Source: Lachnospira sp. UBA4346 (GTDB lineage: Bacteria > Bacillota > Clostridia > Lachnospirales > Lachnospiraceae). Taken from it: DNA of 64,000 nucleotides. A program made the translations under genes and the position numbers. Positions within the stretch are counted from its first letter, which is position 1, and the number at the start of each line of letters is the position of its first letter. The stretch spans positions 62,001 through 126,000 of the forward strand of contig DGTC01000006.1 in assembly GCA_002394205.1 (NCBI GenBank). Reading direction: 5' to 3'. Below are positions 25,856 to 35,569 of this stretch, in pieces. The notes beneath the pieces were generated by a model that was not told the DNA's origin, made no database searches, and was given only the letters and a program-made list of their open reading frames with translations.

Positions 25856-28800
25856 TTATTTTGTAACTGTTACACCAACTGCTGTACTTCTTGTAACTGT
25901 TCCAAGGCTGTCCTTTACATCTACATAGATATGTCTTGCGCCTTCTCCTGTTGCCTTCCATGTATATGTGTTCTTGCTGCTGTAGCCCTGTAACTGTGTC
26001 CAAGTCTTTGTTGCCGGGTTATACATTACATATCTGTATGTGTAATTTCCACTTCCCTTGCCGGCTGTTGCTGTGACGGTTACTGTCTTACCTGCTGCAA
26101 CCTTTGATGTACTTACCTTTGCTGTTACGGTTGGCTTGCTTACGATTGTTACACCGTATACACTGCTTCTTGTTACAGTTCCGTTGCTATCCTTTACTTC
26201 TACATACAGATGTCTGGCTCCTGTTCCGGTTACTGTCCATGTATATGTATTCTTAGCTCCGAATGGCTGTAACTGTGTCCATACCTTTGTTTCAGGGTTA
26301 TACATGATATATCTGTATGTATACTTTCCGCTTCCCTGGCTTGCTGTTGCTGTAATTGTTACCTTACCGCCTGTTGCTACCTTTGATGCACTGTATTTTG
26401 CTGTAAGTGTTGGTCTTGTTACCACTGTTACACCAAATGCTGCACTTCTTGTTACTGTTCCAAGGCTGTCCTTTACATCTACATAAATATGTCTTGCGCC
26501 TGTTCCGGTTGCAGTCCATACATATGTGTTCTTTGTGCTGTAACCCTGTAATTCTGACCAAGCCTTTGTTGTTGGGTTGTACATTACATATCTGTATGTG
26601 TAATTTCCACTTCCCTGACTTGCTGTTGCTGTGACTGTTACTGTATTTCCTGCTACTACCTTTGATGTGCTTGCCTTTACTGTTACTGCCGGCTTGCTTA
26701 CGATTGTTACACCGTATGCATTGCTTCTTGTTACAGTTCCGTTGCTATCCTTAACTTCTGCATACAGATGTCTGGCTCCTGTTCCGGTCGCTGTCCATGT
26801 ATATGTATTCTTTGTTCCGAATGGCTGTAACTGTGTCCAAGCCTTTGTTGCCGGATTATACATGATATATCTGTATGTATAACTTCCGCTTCCCTGGCTT
26901 GCTGTTGCTGTAATTGTTACCTTACCGCCTGTTGCTACCTTTGATGCACTAACCTTTGTTGTGAGTGTCGGTCTTGTTGTAACTGTTACACCAAATGCCT
27001 TGCTTCTTGCAACTGTTCCGTTACCATCTTTTACTTCTACGTAAAGATGTCTGGCTCCTGTTCCGGTTGCTGTCCATGTATATGTATTCTTTGTTCCGAA
27101 TGGCTGTAACTGTGTCCAAGCCTTTGTTGTTGGATTGTATAATAAATATCTGTATGTATACGCTCCATCACCACCATTCGCAGTGCCTGTAACTGTAACC
27201 TTATTACCTGCTACAACCTTAGATGTACTTCCCTTTGCTGCTACTGTCAATGGATCTACAACTGGTTCTGGATCTACTGGTGTTACAGTTGCTCCATACA
27301 TTGCAGCCTTCACTGTTGCATAATCATAATCACCGAAGATATTTTCTGCTGTATAAGCCTTAGCCTGTGCCTGTGAAAGTAATGGTCTGTCAGCGTTTAA
27401 GACATATCCTGGTCCGTATGAACCGAACTCTGCGAATCTTGCTTTCTTATAGCTGTTACCACTCATATCACCATATCCAACTGGCTGAATTGCTCTACCA
27501 AGATAACAGTTAATAAATGTTGTTGAATCATCAGCACCCCATGGACGAGCCATTCTGTAAGCACCATCTTTTACACCATCTTCTGCAAGGAATCTACATC
27601 CAATGAATGTATATCCATAAGGTGTAGAAGCATATGTTCTACCAGCTGTAAATACACCATCATTCTTATATGATGTATATCTTGCTACAATATCACAGTC
27701 ATTGAATACAGATGTACCGGCACCGTAGATAAAGTCTACATTACCTGTGATATAACACTTGTCAAAGTACTGTCTTGTTACTTCATAGTTACCCGTTGCA
27801 TCTTTGATTCTTGAATCTGTAAGAAGGGTATCCTGGTAACCGATTAATCTTACATTTACACATAATGTCTTATCAGCTACGATACATAATGCATCTGCCT
27901 GCTGGTCATTGCCATTTGAATATGCGTAAGAGTTTTCAATTGTAAGATTCTCTGCTGTGAATCCGTCTGCTGTGTATTCTACATACATTGCATTACGATT
28001 CCACATGCTGTTTGCATTGCCATTTGCAACACATACTGCGTAGAACAGATGTGTCTTTTCTGCATCTTCACCTAATAAACTTACATAAGGAGCTGTTACT
28101 TCTACACGCTCTTCATATTCGCCATTCTTAATGAAGATTACCTTAGCTTCTGCATTATCTGCAGGAACTGCACTTACTGCTGCCTGTACTGTCTTATATG
28201 TTGGGTAACCATCTGTTACATCACCATCATTTCCTGTAAAGGCACTATCAACAACGATGTCAATTTCAGGATTGCTTACGAAGTTGAAAATCTTTCTTGT
28301 TGTGTTGTTATCCTTATCTGTGAATAAGAACTCAACATCATTTCTACCCTGCTTCAAATCATTGAAAGCAAATGTAGCTTTTTCATTGGCTGTGATTGCC
28401 TTTGTTTCTGTAACTGCACCATTTAAAGATGCCTTTACTGTAACATCTTCATCTGTATGAAGTGTTACACTTGCAGTTGTATCAAAGATTGTATCATTAG
28501 ACTTCTCATCTACTGTAACCTTTGTTGCTGCATTTTCGTATACATATGCTCCTGTATGACCGTCAGATGTAAGTACCTGAACTGTCTCAGAAGGATTTGA
28601 TGTATTGTTATCATTCTTTGCGATGACGTAGTAATAGTATGGTTCTTCTTCAACTACATCTGTATCTGTCCAAGCTGTATCAGCTGTCGTCTTTGCAACT
28701 GTTGCTGTTCCGTCTGAACCTAACTTCTTGTATACATCATAAGATGTTGCACCTTCGACTGCTGTCCATGTAAGTGCGACTTCTTTTGATGTTCCTGCTG

Positions 28801-31800
28801 CTGTAATTACTGTTCTATTAAGTGGTGTCTGATAGCTAACTGCTGTTGTTTCAACTGGTGTACCGAGTGTATCTCCACCAACTGGTACTACCTTGAATGC
28901 ATAAGTGCCATCACCATTCATTGCCTTGTATGTGAATGAATTAACCTTTGTATCGCCAGCCTTAACGAATTCGCCGCCGTCCTTTGATACATATACGTTA
29001 TACTTCACATTACCTGAGCCTTCTGCTGTCACATCCCAGTTCACTGCGATAGATTCTCTGTCATCTGCTACTGTTGCTGTTGCATTTGCGATTTCCGGTG
29101 CTACACCAACTGCGATGTAGTAATCATTCATATCATAAATGATGTTGCCATCTTCATCTTTTACTGTAACATTTGAAATATCTGTTACAATACCTGAGAA
29201 TGCAAAACCATAACGAACTGTTTTTCCAGCTCCAAGTTCTGCTACTACATTCGCATAATCAATTACACCATTATCAATCAACTTCTCGCCAGCTGCTGAT
29301 GTAACACTTGCTGTACCTGTTGCTCCATTCTTTGTATAAGAAATAGTATATGACTGTGGTGACTGCTCTGTTAAATTTGTTAACGTAGCTGTCTTCGGAT
29401 CTCCTGTATTACCGACCTTTACACCTGTACTAAATGAATGTTGGAAAAGAGCCTTCTTCTGATAATGAATTGCATCATGATAAATTGGGCTTCCTGGTAC
29501 TGCTACAAACTGTCCCATTGCAAGACCCTGCTTATCTGTACCTGAGTCAACCGAAATCAGTGATACATCTGCTGAAATTGTAAGGTTCTTATTTGTTGCT
29601 GGGAATAACCAAAAATCAACACTCTTATCTTCTCTGATATTACCCTTATTGTCTGCATCTCTCTTATGAGTAACCTTTAAGATGTTGCCATCTACAACTG
29701 TACTCATGCTTGTTCCTGCTGCATATACACCTGAATAATCCTTACTTGAAGAGAATTCTGGAAGGAATTCGCCCATTTCTGAGTCAAAGATAATCTTGCT
29801 TACCTTTGTTCCATCAACATCATACTTTGATGTAACCTTAACATCGCTAAATTCAGCTGTTGTTCCTGCTGTTGCAAAGAAACCAACTGTCTTTGCAGCT
29901 AATCCTGTTACTTTTGAAGCATTAACTACTGCATCACTAAAGTCTGGCTTTGTTGCTGCATAGTACTTAAATCCACCGTTTACAACTTCAATCTTAATAT
30001 AGATACTTTCTGAAGCTGGTGTTACAGCTGAATTAATCTGTCCTGCACCACCACCGGCATTCTCGCCATGGTTACCGGCACGAACCTCTTTATTGCTCAT
30101 ATCTGCATATACAGCACCTGTTGCACTTGATACTTCATCTGCTGTATTACGAAGCATGATACCAGCCTGTCCTGAACCGGTTACCTTCATCTTTGCTGTT
30201 AATGTGATATTTTCTTTTGCTGTAACGTATGCATAATAGAAATCATCTACTCCGCCGTCCTTATCGAACTTTGTACCTGCACCGTTTACAGTAACTGTCT
30301 TTGTTGCCTTATCATATGAATAGGAACCCTTGTCTGTATGCGTACCAATTTCTGATTCCTTCCATACTGTATCCAATGCCTTAGGTTCTTCCGGCTGAAC
30401 CGGCTCATCCGGCTCTTCGATGACTGCATTTACATATGCACCAACGTTTTCGCCTAATGCCTGCTTACCTTCTTCTGAGATTGCAAGTAAACCGTTCATA
30501 TTAACTGTGTTATCTGCATTTCTTGTTACAGGAGCCTTTGCATATGTACGTGTTGCATAGTCCATTCCTGTATCAATCGATTCGAAGTATGATGGCTTAA
30601 TCTCTGCTGCACTGTTGTGTGCTGTCGTACCATCGTAGTTCCAATAGTAATCAGTTGCCTGATATACCTTTGTCTCATCCTGTGTTCCTCTTAACTTAAA
30701 TGTTTCATTCACATTAGTAAACTGTGTTCTGTATGAAAGAATACCTGTTGCACTGAAATCTGTGTTTGCAGCATCATTTGTATACAATGCTACGTTTGAA
30801 GCATAGTTGTTGAAGGATGTACTATTCTTAACCTGGATATCCGGACAGCTGTTACTGTCAATACCCTTAGACTTGTTATCAAATGCTACAGAGTTAATTA
30901 ATGTATGGTAACCTGTGATACTAGAACCACCCATCTTGAAACCATTACCATTACCTGCATCTGTACCATCTTCTAAGTAACCATTTGCATAAGCAACACA
31001 GTTCTTTAATGTTACAGAACCGATAGGACCTGTTTCTGCCTTTGCGAATAAATCCCATCCATCATCTGCGTTGTTATGTGCGATACAACCATCAAATACG
31101 TTGCCTTCACCGATTGTCAACTTTGCTGCGAAACCATCCGCATCTTCATAACCTGCATCTGCATTGCCATATGATGTACAATTTAAGATTAAGTTATTTG
31201 CCGGCCAGTCAGCCTTGCCATCTGTTACCATGTAACGGCTAATCTGAAGACCTGTGTTACCATTGTGGTATGTATGAAGGTTATCCAAAATACAGTTGCT
31301 GCCACCAAGACGGATACCGTCCTTAGAGTTTGCTGAATTTGTTACGTCTAAACCTTCAATATGCCAGTAGTCGCCGGCTACTACAAAACCTTCACAGTTC
31401 TTACCGAAGTCGAATACCGGACGTTCTGTGGCATCCTTTGCTGCTGTCATTGTAATCATCTTACCTTCTTCACCATCAACACCCGGCTGAATTGTGATTG
31501 TAGAAGTTAAGTTGTATGTTCCGCCTGCAAGATAGATTGTCTGTCCTGCCTTTGCAAAACTTGTTGCTGTGTATACATCAACCGGATTTTCTTTTGTACC
31601 GTTTCCTGCTGATGTAGCATCTGGTGTTACATAAATATCACCATCTGTTAATGTACGATATTCTACTTCAAAACCAAATGTTGAAGCATCATATGAAGAT
31701 AATTCTTCAAATTCCGAAGGCTTAAATGTCTTGTCCGGTGTCATATTGACTGTGAACTTATTTGTGCCTTCTGTTAATGTTGTAGCAAATGTATACTTCT

Positions 31801-33970
31801 TGCCGGCTTCTACTGTCTGGTCTGCAACTGTTGTACCATCTGCTGCTGTAATAACAACCTTACCATCTGCATTTGCTGTATACTTTAAGTCATAAGCTGC
31901 CTTGTTTGCAACTGTTGCTGAATATACCTGATATGAAGGTGTTACATATGTAATCGGTCTTTCTTCTGCATCTGCATCATCCTTCGGATCAACCAGCTTT
32001 AAGTTGATATTTGTTGCTGTTACTTTACATGTTCTTGAAGCAAAGATACCAACATATACGTTGTCCTTATCAAGCTGTTCAAGAGCTTCTGTATCATAAT
32101 ACTTCTTTGTAATCTTTTCTCCTTCCGGAGTTGTATAACTTACAAAATAACCTGTATTATTCTTCTGAATTTCTAACTTTAAGTCTGTAATTGGATTCTC
32201 AACTGTACCAGGAACTTCCGGTGCTGTTGCTGTCTTACCATTACCGATTAAGTTATATGTTCCAACACCCTTAACACCACAAGATGTATCAAGTGCTGTC
32301 ATCTTTGTACTGAATATCTTATTTACTGCTGTTGAATCATTTGCAAGTAATAATGGAAGTAAGTCATTTGTAACATTCTTCTTTTCCTGTGAACCCACAC
32401 CGATCTTCATTGTAATCTTGTCCGCTGTGGAATCGTCTGTTACCTTACCTTCTTTATCTGCAAAATATTCTACCTTTGTTGCTGTTGCCATATAAGAGTT
32501 GTTCCAGAAAATTGATGAATCACCATTTGTACCAACTCTATCTGCTGCCATAAGACCGAAGCCTTCCTGACCATTTGTTAATGTCCACTGATCAATATGA
32601 ACATCTGCTGAGAATGTAAAGTTCTTGTCAGCAGGTACTGCTGCATAATAGAAAGCAAGACCATCTGTTGACTTAGGAACCATCTTACCCTTGCTGTTTA
32701 ATTCCCAAACAGATACCTTACCGTCATTTGCATTGCCTTCATAACCGTTGTTCTTGGCATTTGTATCAACGCCTGAACCGAAAGCTGAAAATGACCATAC
32801 CATCTGTTCTTCTTCTGTTGCTGTTGCTTCAATTGTTGCAGCGGATGTTTCTTCATCATTTCTTACTGCTGTCAACTTGAATGTATATCTTGTACCAACT
32901 GTAAGTCCAGATACTTCATATTCTGTACCTGTAACAAGCTGTGGCTCTGAATATGTATTACCATCTGTGCTGTAAGATACCTTATAACCTGTTGCTTCCT
33001 TTGTAGCGTTCCAGATTAAGTTTACCTTACCGTTACCTTTGCTTGTTGCACTTGAAAATGTTGGTGCTGCAAGTGGAAGTACGAAATCTGTGCTTGCGCT
33101 CTCACTTACTTTATCTTCTGATTCTGCTCTCTTTGCTGTTGCCACAAATGTATATGTACCAGATGCAGACGGCTTAAATGCTACGCTTCCACCCTGTCCA
33201 TCTAATGCATATGACTTTGTATCTACAACACCGGTCGCATCTGACATTGTAACTTCAACTGTATCAGCACCGTCATAACCTACAACACCTGTAAATGGAA
33301 CTGTTACTGTACCATTCTCAGACGTAATATTACCGATTACCGGAGCTGCTACGCCAGACCAATCCGCTCTAGGAGCTCTTTCTCCACTAGATACCTGTGT
33401 TGTTTCAACAGATAAAATACGGAATCCTCTCTTATGATTCACTCCGTCATAATCTACCGGTACCTGAATTGTATAAGTATCAGCCGGAAGTCCTGTAATC
33501 TTAACCTCTGTTGCAGGTGATGTACCTACTACATTGTATGTACCTTCTCCCATCTTTTCATGTGCAGAATTATATACTGCTAACTCAGATGTGTTAGAGC
33601 CTCCTGTACTTGTTGCTGAAATTTTAACATCAGCTGAACCAGTTACTGTAAACTGAAATCTGCCGCCATCTGAAAAACTGCCTGCTGTTGGCAGTCCCAG
33701 TTCTAACGACATTACTGATGTACTGTTTCCTCTTGTTCCTTTGCCTATTAACGTATAATAGCCACTTGTACCATATTTACCTTCGGCAATTGTACCTTTT
33801 GTGGCTGCGCTCGTAATTGCATTTTCTGATGCTGCATTAAATGTAAACACTTCTACATTTGCATCTGCTGCACGTACTGACAGTGCAGTCCAATCTGCCG
33901 GCATCATACCGATAACCATCAGAAATGCAAGTACCAAGGACATCATTCGTTTGCCCTTTTTGACTCTCAT
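25856..33970 (-). CDS. secreted bifunctional pectinase: PL9 pectate lyase plus CE8 pectin methylesterase
   Basis: This 2704-residue exported protein starts with a signal peptide (MMSLVLAFLMVIGMMPADW, cleaved near VRAADA). An N-terminal beta domain and an Fn3-like domain (~297-380) lead to a beta-sandwich (~390-670). A PL9 right-handed beta-helix lies at ~770-1175, with the family's DGWDLFAKAE, NGNGFKMGG (catalytic Lys) and NSVAFDNKSKG. LamG-like and Fn3 domains occupy ~1195-1800. A CE8 methylesterase lies at ~1900-2225 (YQDTLLTD, DFIYGAG, ARPWGADD). Five Y_Y_Y-like modules end it. PL9 lyases cleave polygalacturonate by beta-elimination, needing demethylated pectin, so a methylesterase in the same chain makes sense. 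SD AGGAGG is 8 nt before the ATG. Confidence 0.93.
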   Translation of the reverse strand: MRVKKGKRMMSLVLAFLMVIGMMPADWTALSVRAADANVEVFTFNAASENAITSAATKGTIAEGKYGTSGYYTLIGKGTRGNSTSVMSLELGLPTAGSFSDGGRFQFTVTGSADVKISATSTGGSNTSELAVYNSAHEKMGEGTYNVVGTSPATEVKITGLPADTYTIQVPVDYDGVNHKRGFRILSVETTQVSSGERAPRADWSGVAAPVIGNITSENGTVTVPFTGVVGYDGADTVEVTMSDATGVVDTKSYALDGQGGSVAFKPSASGTYTFVATAKRAESEDKVSESASTDFVLPLAAPTFSSATSKGNGKVNLIWNATKEATGYKVSYSTDGNTYSEPQLVTGTEYEVSGLTVGTRYTFKLTAVRNDEETSAATIEATATEEEQMVWSFSAFGSGVDTNAKNNGYEGNANDGKVSVWELNSKGKMVPKSTDGLAFYYAAVPADKNFTFSADVHIDQWTLTNGQEGFGLMAADRVGTNGDSSIFWNNSYMATATKVEYFADKEGKVTDDSTADKITMKIGVGSQEKKNVTNDLLPLLLANDSTAVNKIFSTKMTALDTSCGVKGVGTYNLIGNGKTATAPEVPGTVENPITDLKLEIQKNNTGYFVSYTTPEGEKITKKYYDTEALEQLDKDNVYVGIFASRTCKVTATNINLKLVDPKDDADAEERPITYVTPSYQVYSATVANKAAYDLKYTANADGKVVITAADGTTVADQTVEAGKKYTFATTLTEGTNKFTVNMTPDKTFKPSEFEELSSYDASTFGFEVEYRTLTDGDIYVTPDATSAGNGTKENPVDVYTATSFAKAGQTIYLAGGTYNLTSTITIQPGVDGEEGKMITMTAAKDATERPVFDFGKNCEGFVVAGDYWHIEGLDVTNSANSKDGIRLGGSNCILDNLHTYHNGNTGLQISRYMVTDGKADWPANNLILNCTSYGNADAGYEDADGFAAKLTIGEGNVFDGCIAHNNADDGWDLFAKAETGPIGSVTLKNCVAYANGYLEDGTDAGNGNGFKMGGSSITGYHTLINSVAFDNKSKGIDSNSCPDIQVKNSTSFNNYASNVALYTNDAANTDFSATGILSYRTQFTNVNETFKLRGTQDETKVYQATDYYWNYDGTTAHNSAAEIKPSYFESIDTGMDYATRTYAKAPVTRNADNTVNMNGLLAISEEGKQALGENVGAYVNAVIEEPDEPVQPEEPKALDTVWKESEIGTHTDKGSYSYDKATKTVTVNGAGTKFDKDGGVDDFYYAYVTAKENITLTAKMKVTGSGQAGIMLRNTADEVSSATGAVYADMSNKEVRAGNHGENAGGGAGQINSAVTPASESIYIKIEVVNGGFKYYAATKPDFSDAVVNASKVTGLAAKTVGFFATAGTTAEFSDVKVTSKYDVDGTKVSKIIFDSEMGEFLPEFSSSKDYSGVYAAGTSMSTVVDGNILKVTHKRDADNKGNIREDKSVDFWLFPATNKNLTISADVSLISVDSGTDKQGLAMGQFVAVPGSPIYHDAIHYQKKALFQHSFSTGVKVGNTGDPKTATLTNLTEQSPQSYTISYTKNGATGTASVTSAAGEKLIDNGVIDYANVVAELGAGKTVRYGFAFSGIVTDISNVTVKDEDGNIIYDMNDYYIAVGVAPEIANATATVADDRESIAVNWDVTAEGSGNVKYNVYVSKDGGEFVKAGDTKVNSFTYKAMNGDGTYAFKVVPVGGDTLGTPVETTAVSYQTPLNRTVITAAGTSKEVALTWTAVEGATSYDVYKKLGSDGTATVAKTTADTAWTDTDVVEEEPYYYYVIAKNDNNTSNPSETVQVLTSDGHTGAYVYENAATKVTVDEKSNDTIFDTTASVTLHTDEDVTVKASLNGAVTETKAITANEKATFAFNDLKQGRNDVEFLFTDKDNNTTRKIFNFVSNPEIDIVVDSAFTGNDGDVTDGYPTYKTVQAAVSAVPADNAEAKVIFIKNGEYEERVEVTAPYVSLLGEDAEKTHLFYAVCVANGNANSMWNRNAMYVEYTADGFTAENLTIENSYAYSNGNDQQADALCIVADKTLCVNVRLIGYQDTLLTDSRIKDATGNYEVTRQYFDKCYITGNVDFIYGAGTSVFNDCDIVARYTSYKNDGVFTAGRTYASTPYGYTFIGCRFLAEDGVKDGAYRMARPWGADDSTTFINCYLGRAIQPVGYGDMSGNSYKKARFAEFGSYGPGYVLNADRPLLSQAQAKAYTAENIFGDYDYATVKAAMYGATVTPVDPEPVVDPLTVAAKGSTSKVVAGNKVTVTGTANGGDGAYTYRYLLYNPTTKAWTQLQPFGTKNTYTWTATGTGARHLYVEVKDGNGTVARSKAFGVTVTTRPTLTTKVSASKVATGGKVTITATASQGSGSYTYRYIMYNPATKAWTQLQPFGTKNTYTWTATGTGARHLYAEVKDSNGTVTRSNAYGVTIVSKPAVTVKASTSKVVAGNTVTVTATASQGSGNYTYRYVMYNPTTKAWSELQGYSTKNTYVWTATGTGARHIYVDVKDSLGTVTRSAAFGVTVVTRPTLTAKYSASKVATGGKVTITATASQGSGKYTYRYIMYNPETKVWTQLQPFGAKNTYTWTVTGTGARHLYVEVKDSNGTVTRSSVYGVTIVSKPTVTAKVSTSKVAAGKTVTVTATAGKGSGNYTYRYVMYNPATKTWTQLQGYSSKNTYTWKATGEGARHIYVDVKDSLGTVTRSTAVGVTVTK
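25859..27270 (-). repeat. five C-terminal Y_Y_Y-like modules of the PL9-CE8 protein
   Basis: Five units of ~92-94 residues. Units 2 and 4 carry WTQLQPFG..HLY and units 3 and 5 carry LQGYS..HIYVDV, the same ABAB order as in the CE8-CE12 protein. DNA identity with that gene is high over long stretches, so gene conversion is likely. Confidence 0.85.
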
Positions 33971-34113
33971 AGACTTTTCCTCCTTTTCCTATCCAGTCTT
34001 ACGACCTAGTACCGTTAGACTATCATAAAATTTTTATAAACACTACCTATTTTTTGTTATGCATTTTTAATATTACTGTTATTTTGATGATATTCCTGTT
34101 CAAAATGTTACTT

Positions 34114-34142
34114 TTGACATAAAATGTATTGTATTTTTGTTA
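34114..34142 (+). promoter_or_regulatory. possible promoter of the AraC-type regulator
   Basis: A consensus TTGACA (34114-34119) lies 55 nt before the RBS, but the matching -10 (TTGTTA, 17-nt spacer) is weak, consistent with an activated promoter. The 226-bp divergent gap (33971-34196) is AT-rich and should also hold the PL9-CE8 promoter, which I could not fix. Confidence 0.4.
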
Positions 34143-34196
34143 AAAATGCACTATTATTGTTACATATATAAATTCAATCATTGGAGGGATATTACT

Positions 34197-35051
34197 TTGA
34201 ATTTTTTATCTCGATTTGAAATATCTCAGCAGACACATACGCAAAGTTATAGTATGCATTCTGCACACGAACATTCTTACTATGAAATGTATTATTTAAT
34301 GAATGGTACATGTGATTTTACAATAGAAGATCATACATACCGCCTTGATAAAGGAACCATTCTGTTTGTTCCCATGAATGTATTACACAAGACAACTTAT
34401 ATAGAATCCGAAACGCATGAGCGTGCCTATATTGAATTTACTTTAGATTATGCATCAGACATCGTGGAAGTCATTGGATTAAAGCAGTTTCGTCATAAAT
34501 TAAAAGATTTTATCTTCCGAATTCCACCGGAACTAGAACAGCGTGTTCAGCAAATTTTGTTTCACATTCAGGCCGAACACAACGGAGCTTCTGTTTACGC
34601 CAAATGCTCACAGAAATTATATTTTCAGCAGCTATTGCTTTTATTGTTTACACAAGCCGAAAACTTTCCTATTTATATGGGACTTACCGGACTTCCGGCC
34701 GCACAATCATCCCTTACGTCAAATGATGCGATTTCACAGGCAATGGATTATATCAACCACAATTTTTCTAAAAATCTTTCTCTGTCAGACGTAGCTTCTT
34801 ATGTACACTTAAATGCTTCGTACTTTTCTAAGAAGTTCAAAGCTGAAAACGGATTCGGATTTAAAGATTATTTAAACACGGTACGGATTAACCACTCAGA
34901 AAAGCTATTACTAGAAACCAATAAAACCATTACGGAAATCGCTTTTGAATGTGGGTATGATAACAGCAATTATTTCGGAGATGCTTTTAAACACTTAAAT
35001 CACGTATCTCCATCTACATTCCGAAAGCTCAAAGGTAATTTACAGGGGTAA
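34197..35051 (+). CDS. AraC family transcriptional regulator, divergent from the pectinase gene
   Basis: This 284-residue regulator has an N-terminal cupin-like sensor (HSAHEHSYYEMYYLMNGTCDF then GTILFVPMNVLHKT) and a C-terminal AraC double helix-turn-helix (about 195-280: SLSDVASYVHLNASYFSKKF and TITEIAFECGYDNSNYFGDAF). Such proteins usually activate carbohydrate genes after binding a sugar. A TTG start at 34197 was chosen because GGAGGG lies 8 nt upstream; there is no ribosome site before the in-frame TTG at 34137. Its divergent position makes control of the PL9-CE8 gene, and perhaps the neighbouring CE8-CE12 gene, the simplest hypothesis. The ligand may be a galacturonate oligomer; this is not shown by sequence. 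Confidence 0.85.
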   Translation: MNFLSRFEISQQTHTQSYSMHSAHEHSYYEMYYLMNGTCDFTIEDHTYRLDKGTILFVPMNVLHKTTYIESETHERAYIEFTLDYASDIVEVIGLKQFRHKLKDFIFRIPPELEQRVQQILFHIQAEHNGASVYAKCSQKLYFQQLLLLLFTQAENFPIYMGLTGLPAAQSSLTSNDAISQAMDYINHNFSKNLSLSDVASYVHLNASYFSKKFKAENGFGFKDYLNTVRINHSEKLLLETNKTITEIAFECGYDNSNYFGDAFKHLNHVSPSTFRKLKGNLQG

Positions 35052-35116
35052 TTTTATAATTATACTTTGATAACATTGATATAGAAGAAACACTTTTTGA
35101 CACCCGAATCAAGATA

Positions 35117-35153
35117 CAAAAAGAAGGTATTTCTGCAATCGAAATACCTTCTT
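35117..35153 (-). terminator. terminator of spoVG
   Basis: A perfect 13-bp stem (35121-35133 / 35141-35153, 7-nt loop) is followed on the minus strand by a U run; on the plus strand it is followed by GAACCC, so it mainly serves the minus strand. Confidence 0.8.
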
Positions 35154-35210
35154 GAACCCTTTATTTGTGTTTTATAAAAATATAGTCAACGACATATTCT
35201 TAACAAAAAT

Positions 35211-35480
35211 CTATTCTTCTACAACATCCTCAGCTTCTTCATAAGCCTTTAATACGATAGACTGAATTCCATCTCTTGTCTCTGTATTAATCGGATGTGC
35301 AATATCACGATATTCGCCATCTGATGACTTTCTGCTTGGCATTGCGATAAATAGTCCTTTTTCTCCTTCAATAACTTTAATGTCATGTACGACAAAAGCA
35401 TCGTCAATTGTAATTGATACAACTGCCTTCATCTTACCTTCCTTTGTAATCTTTCTTACGCGCACATCTGTAATGTTCAT
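35211..35480 (-). CDS. spoVG: septation regulator SpoVG
   Basis: SpoVG is a small DNA/RNA-binding regulator involved in septation, sporulation and metabolism. The 89-residue protein has the family's start [11 protein letters not shown], then [22 protein letters not shown] and the hallmark [24 protein letters not shown]. The ATG at 35480 (AAGGGGTG just upstream) was preferred to an upstream start because homologues begin here. It lies 89 nt after glgD on the same strand. A 7-bp inverted repeat (35534-35548) and an extended -10 (TATATT, 35524-35529) in that gap suggest its own promoter. Confidence 0.95.
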   Translation of the reverse strand: MNITDVRVRKITKEGKMKAVVSITIDDAFVVHDIKVIEGEKGLFIAMPSRKSSDGEYRDIAHPINTETRDGIQSIVLKAYEEAEDVVEE

Positions 35481-35523
35481 AAGCACCCCTTCTGCTGACT
35501 CTTCAGCGATCACTCTTTTTGTA

Positions 35524-35548
35524 AATATAGCAGAACGATTGAATCGTT
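35524..35548 (-). promoter_or_regulatory. possible spoVG promoter with inverted repeat
   Basis: On the minus strand, AACGATT-c-AATCGTT (35534-35548) lies directly upstream of TGCTATATT (extended -10, 35524-35529), in the gap between glgD and spoVG. The -35 is not recognisable. Confidence 0.4.
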
Positions 35549-35569
35549 TTACCCTTTTTCATAGCTCTT

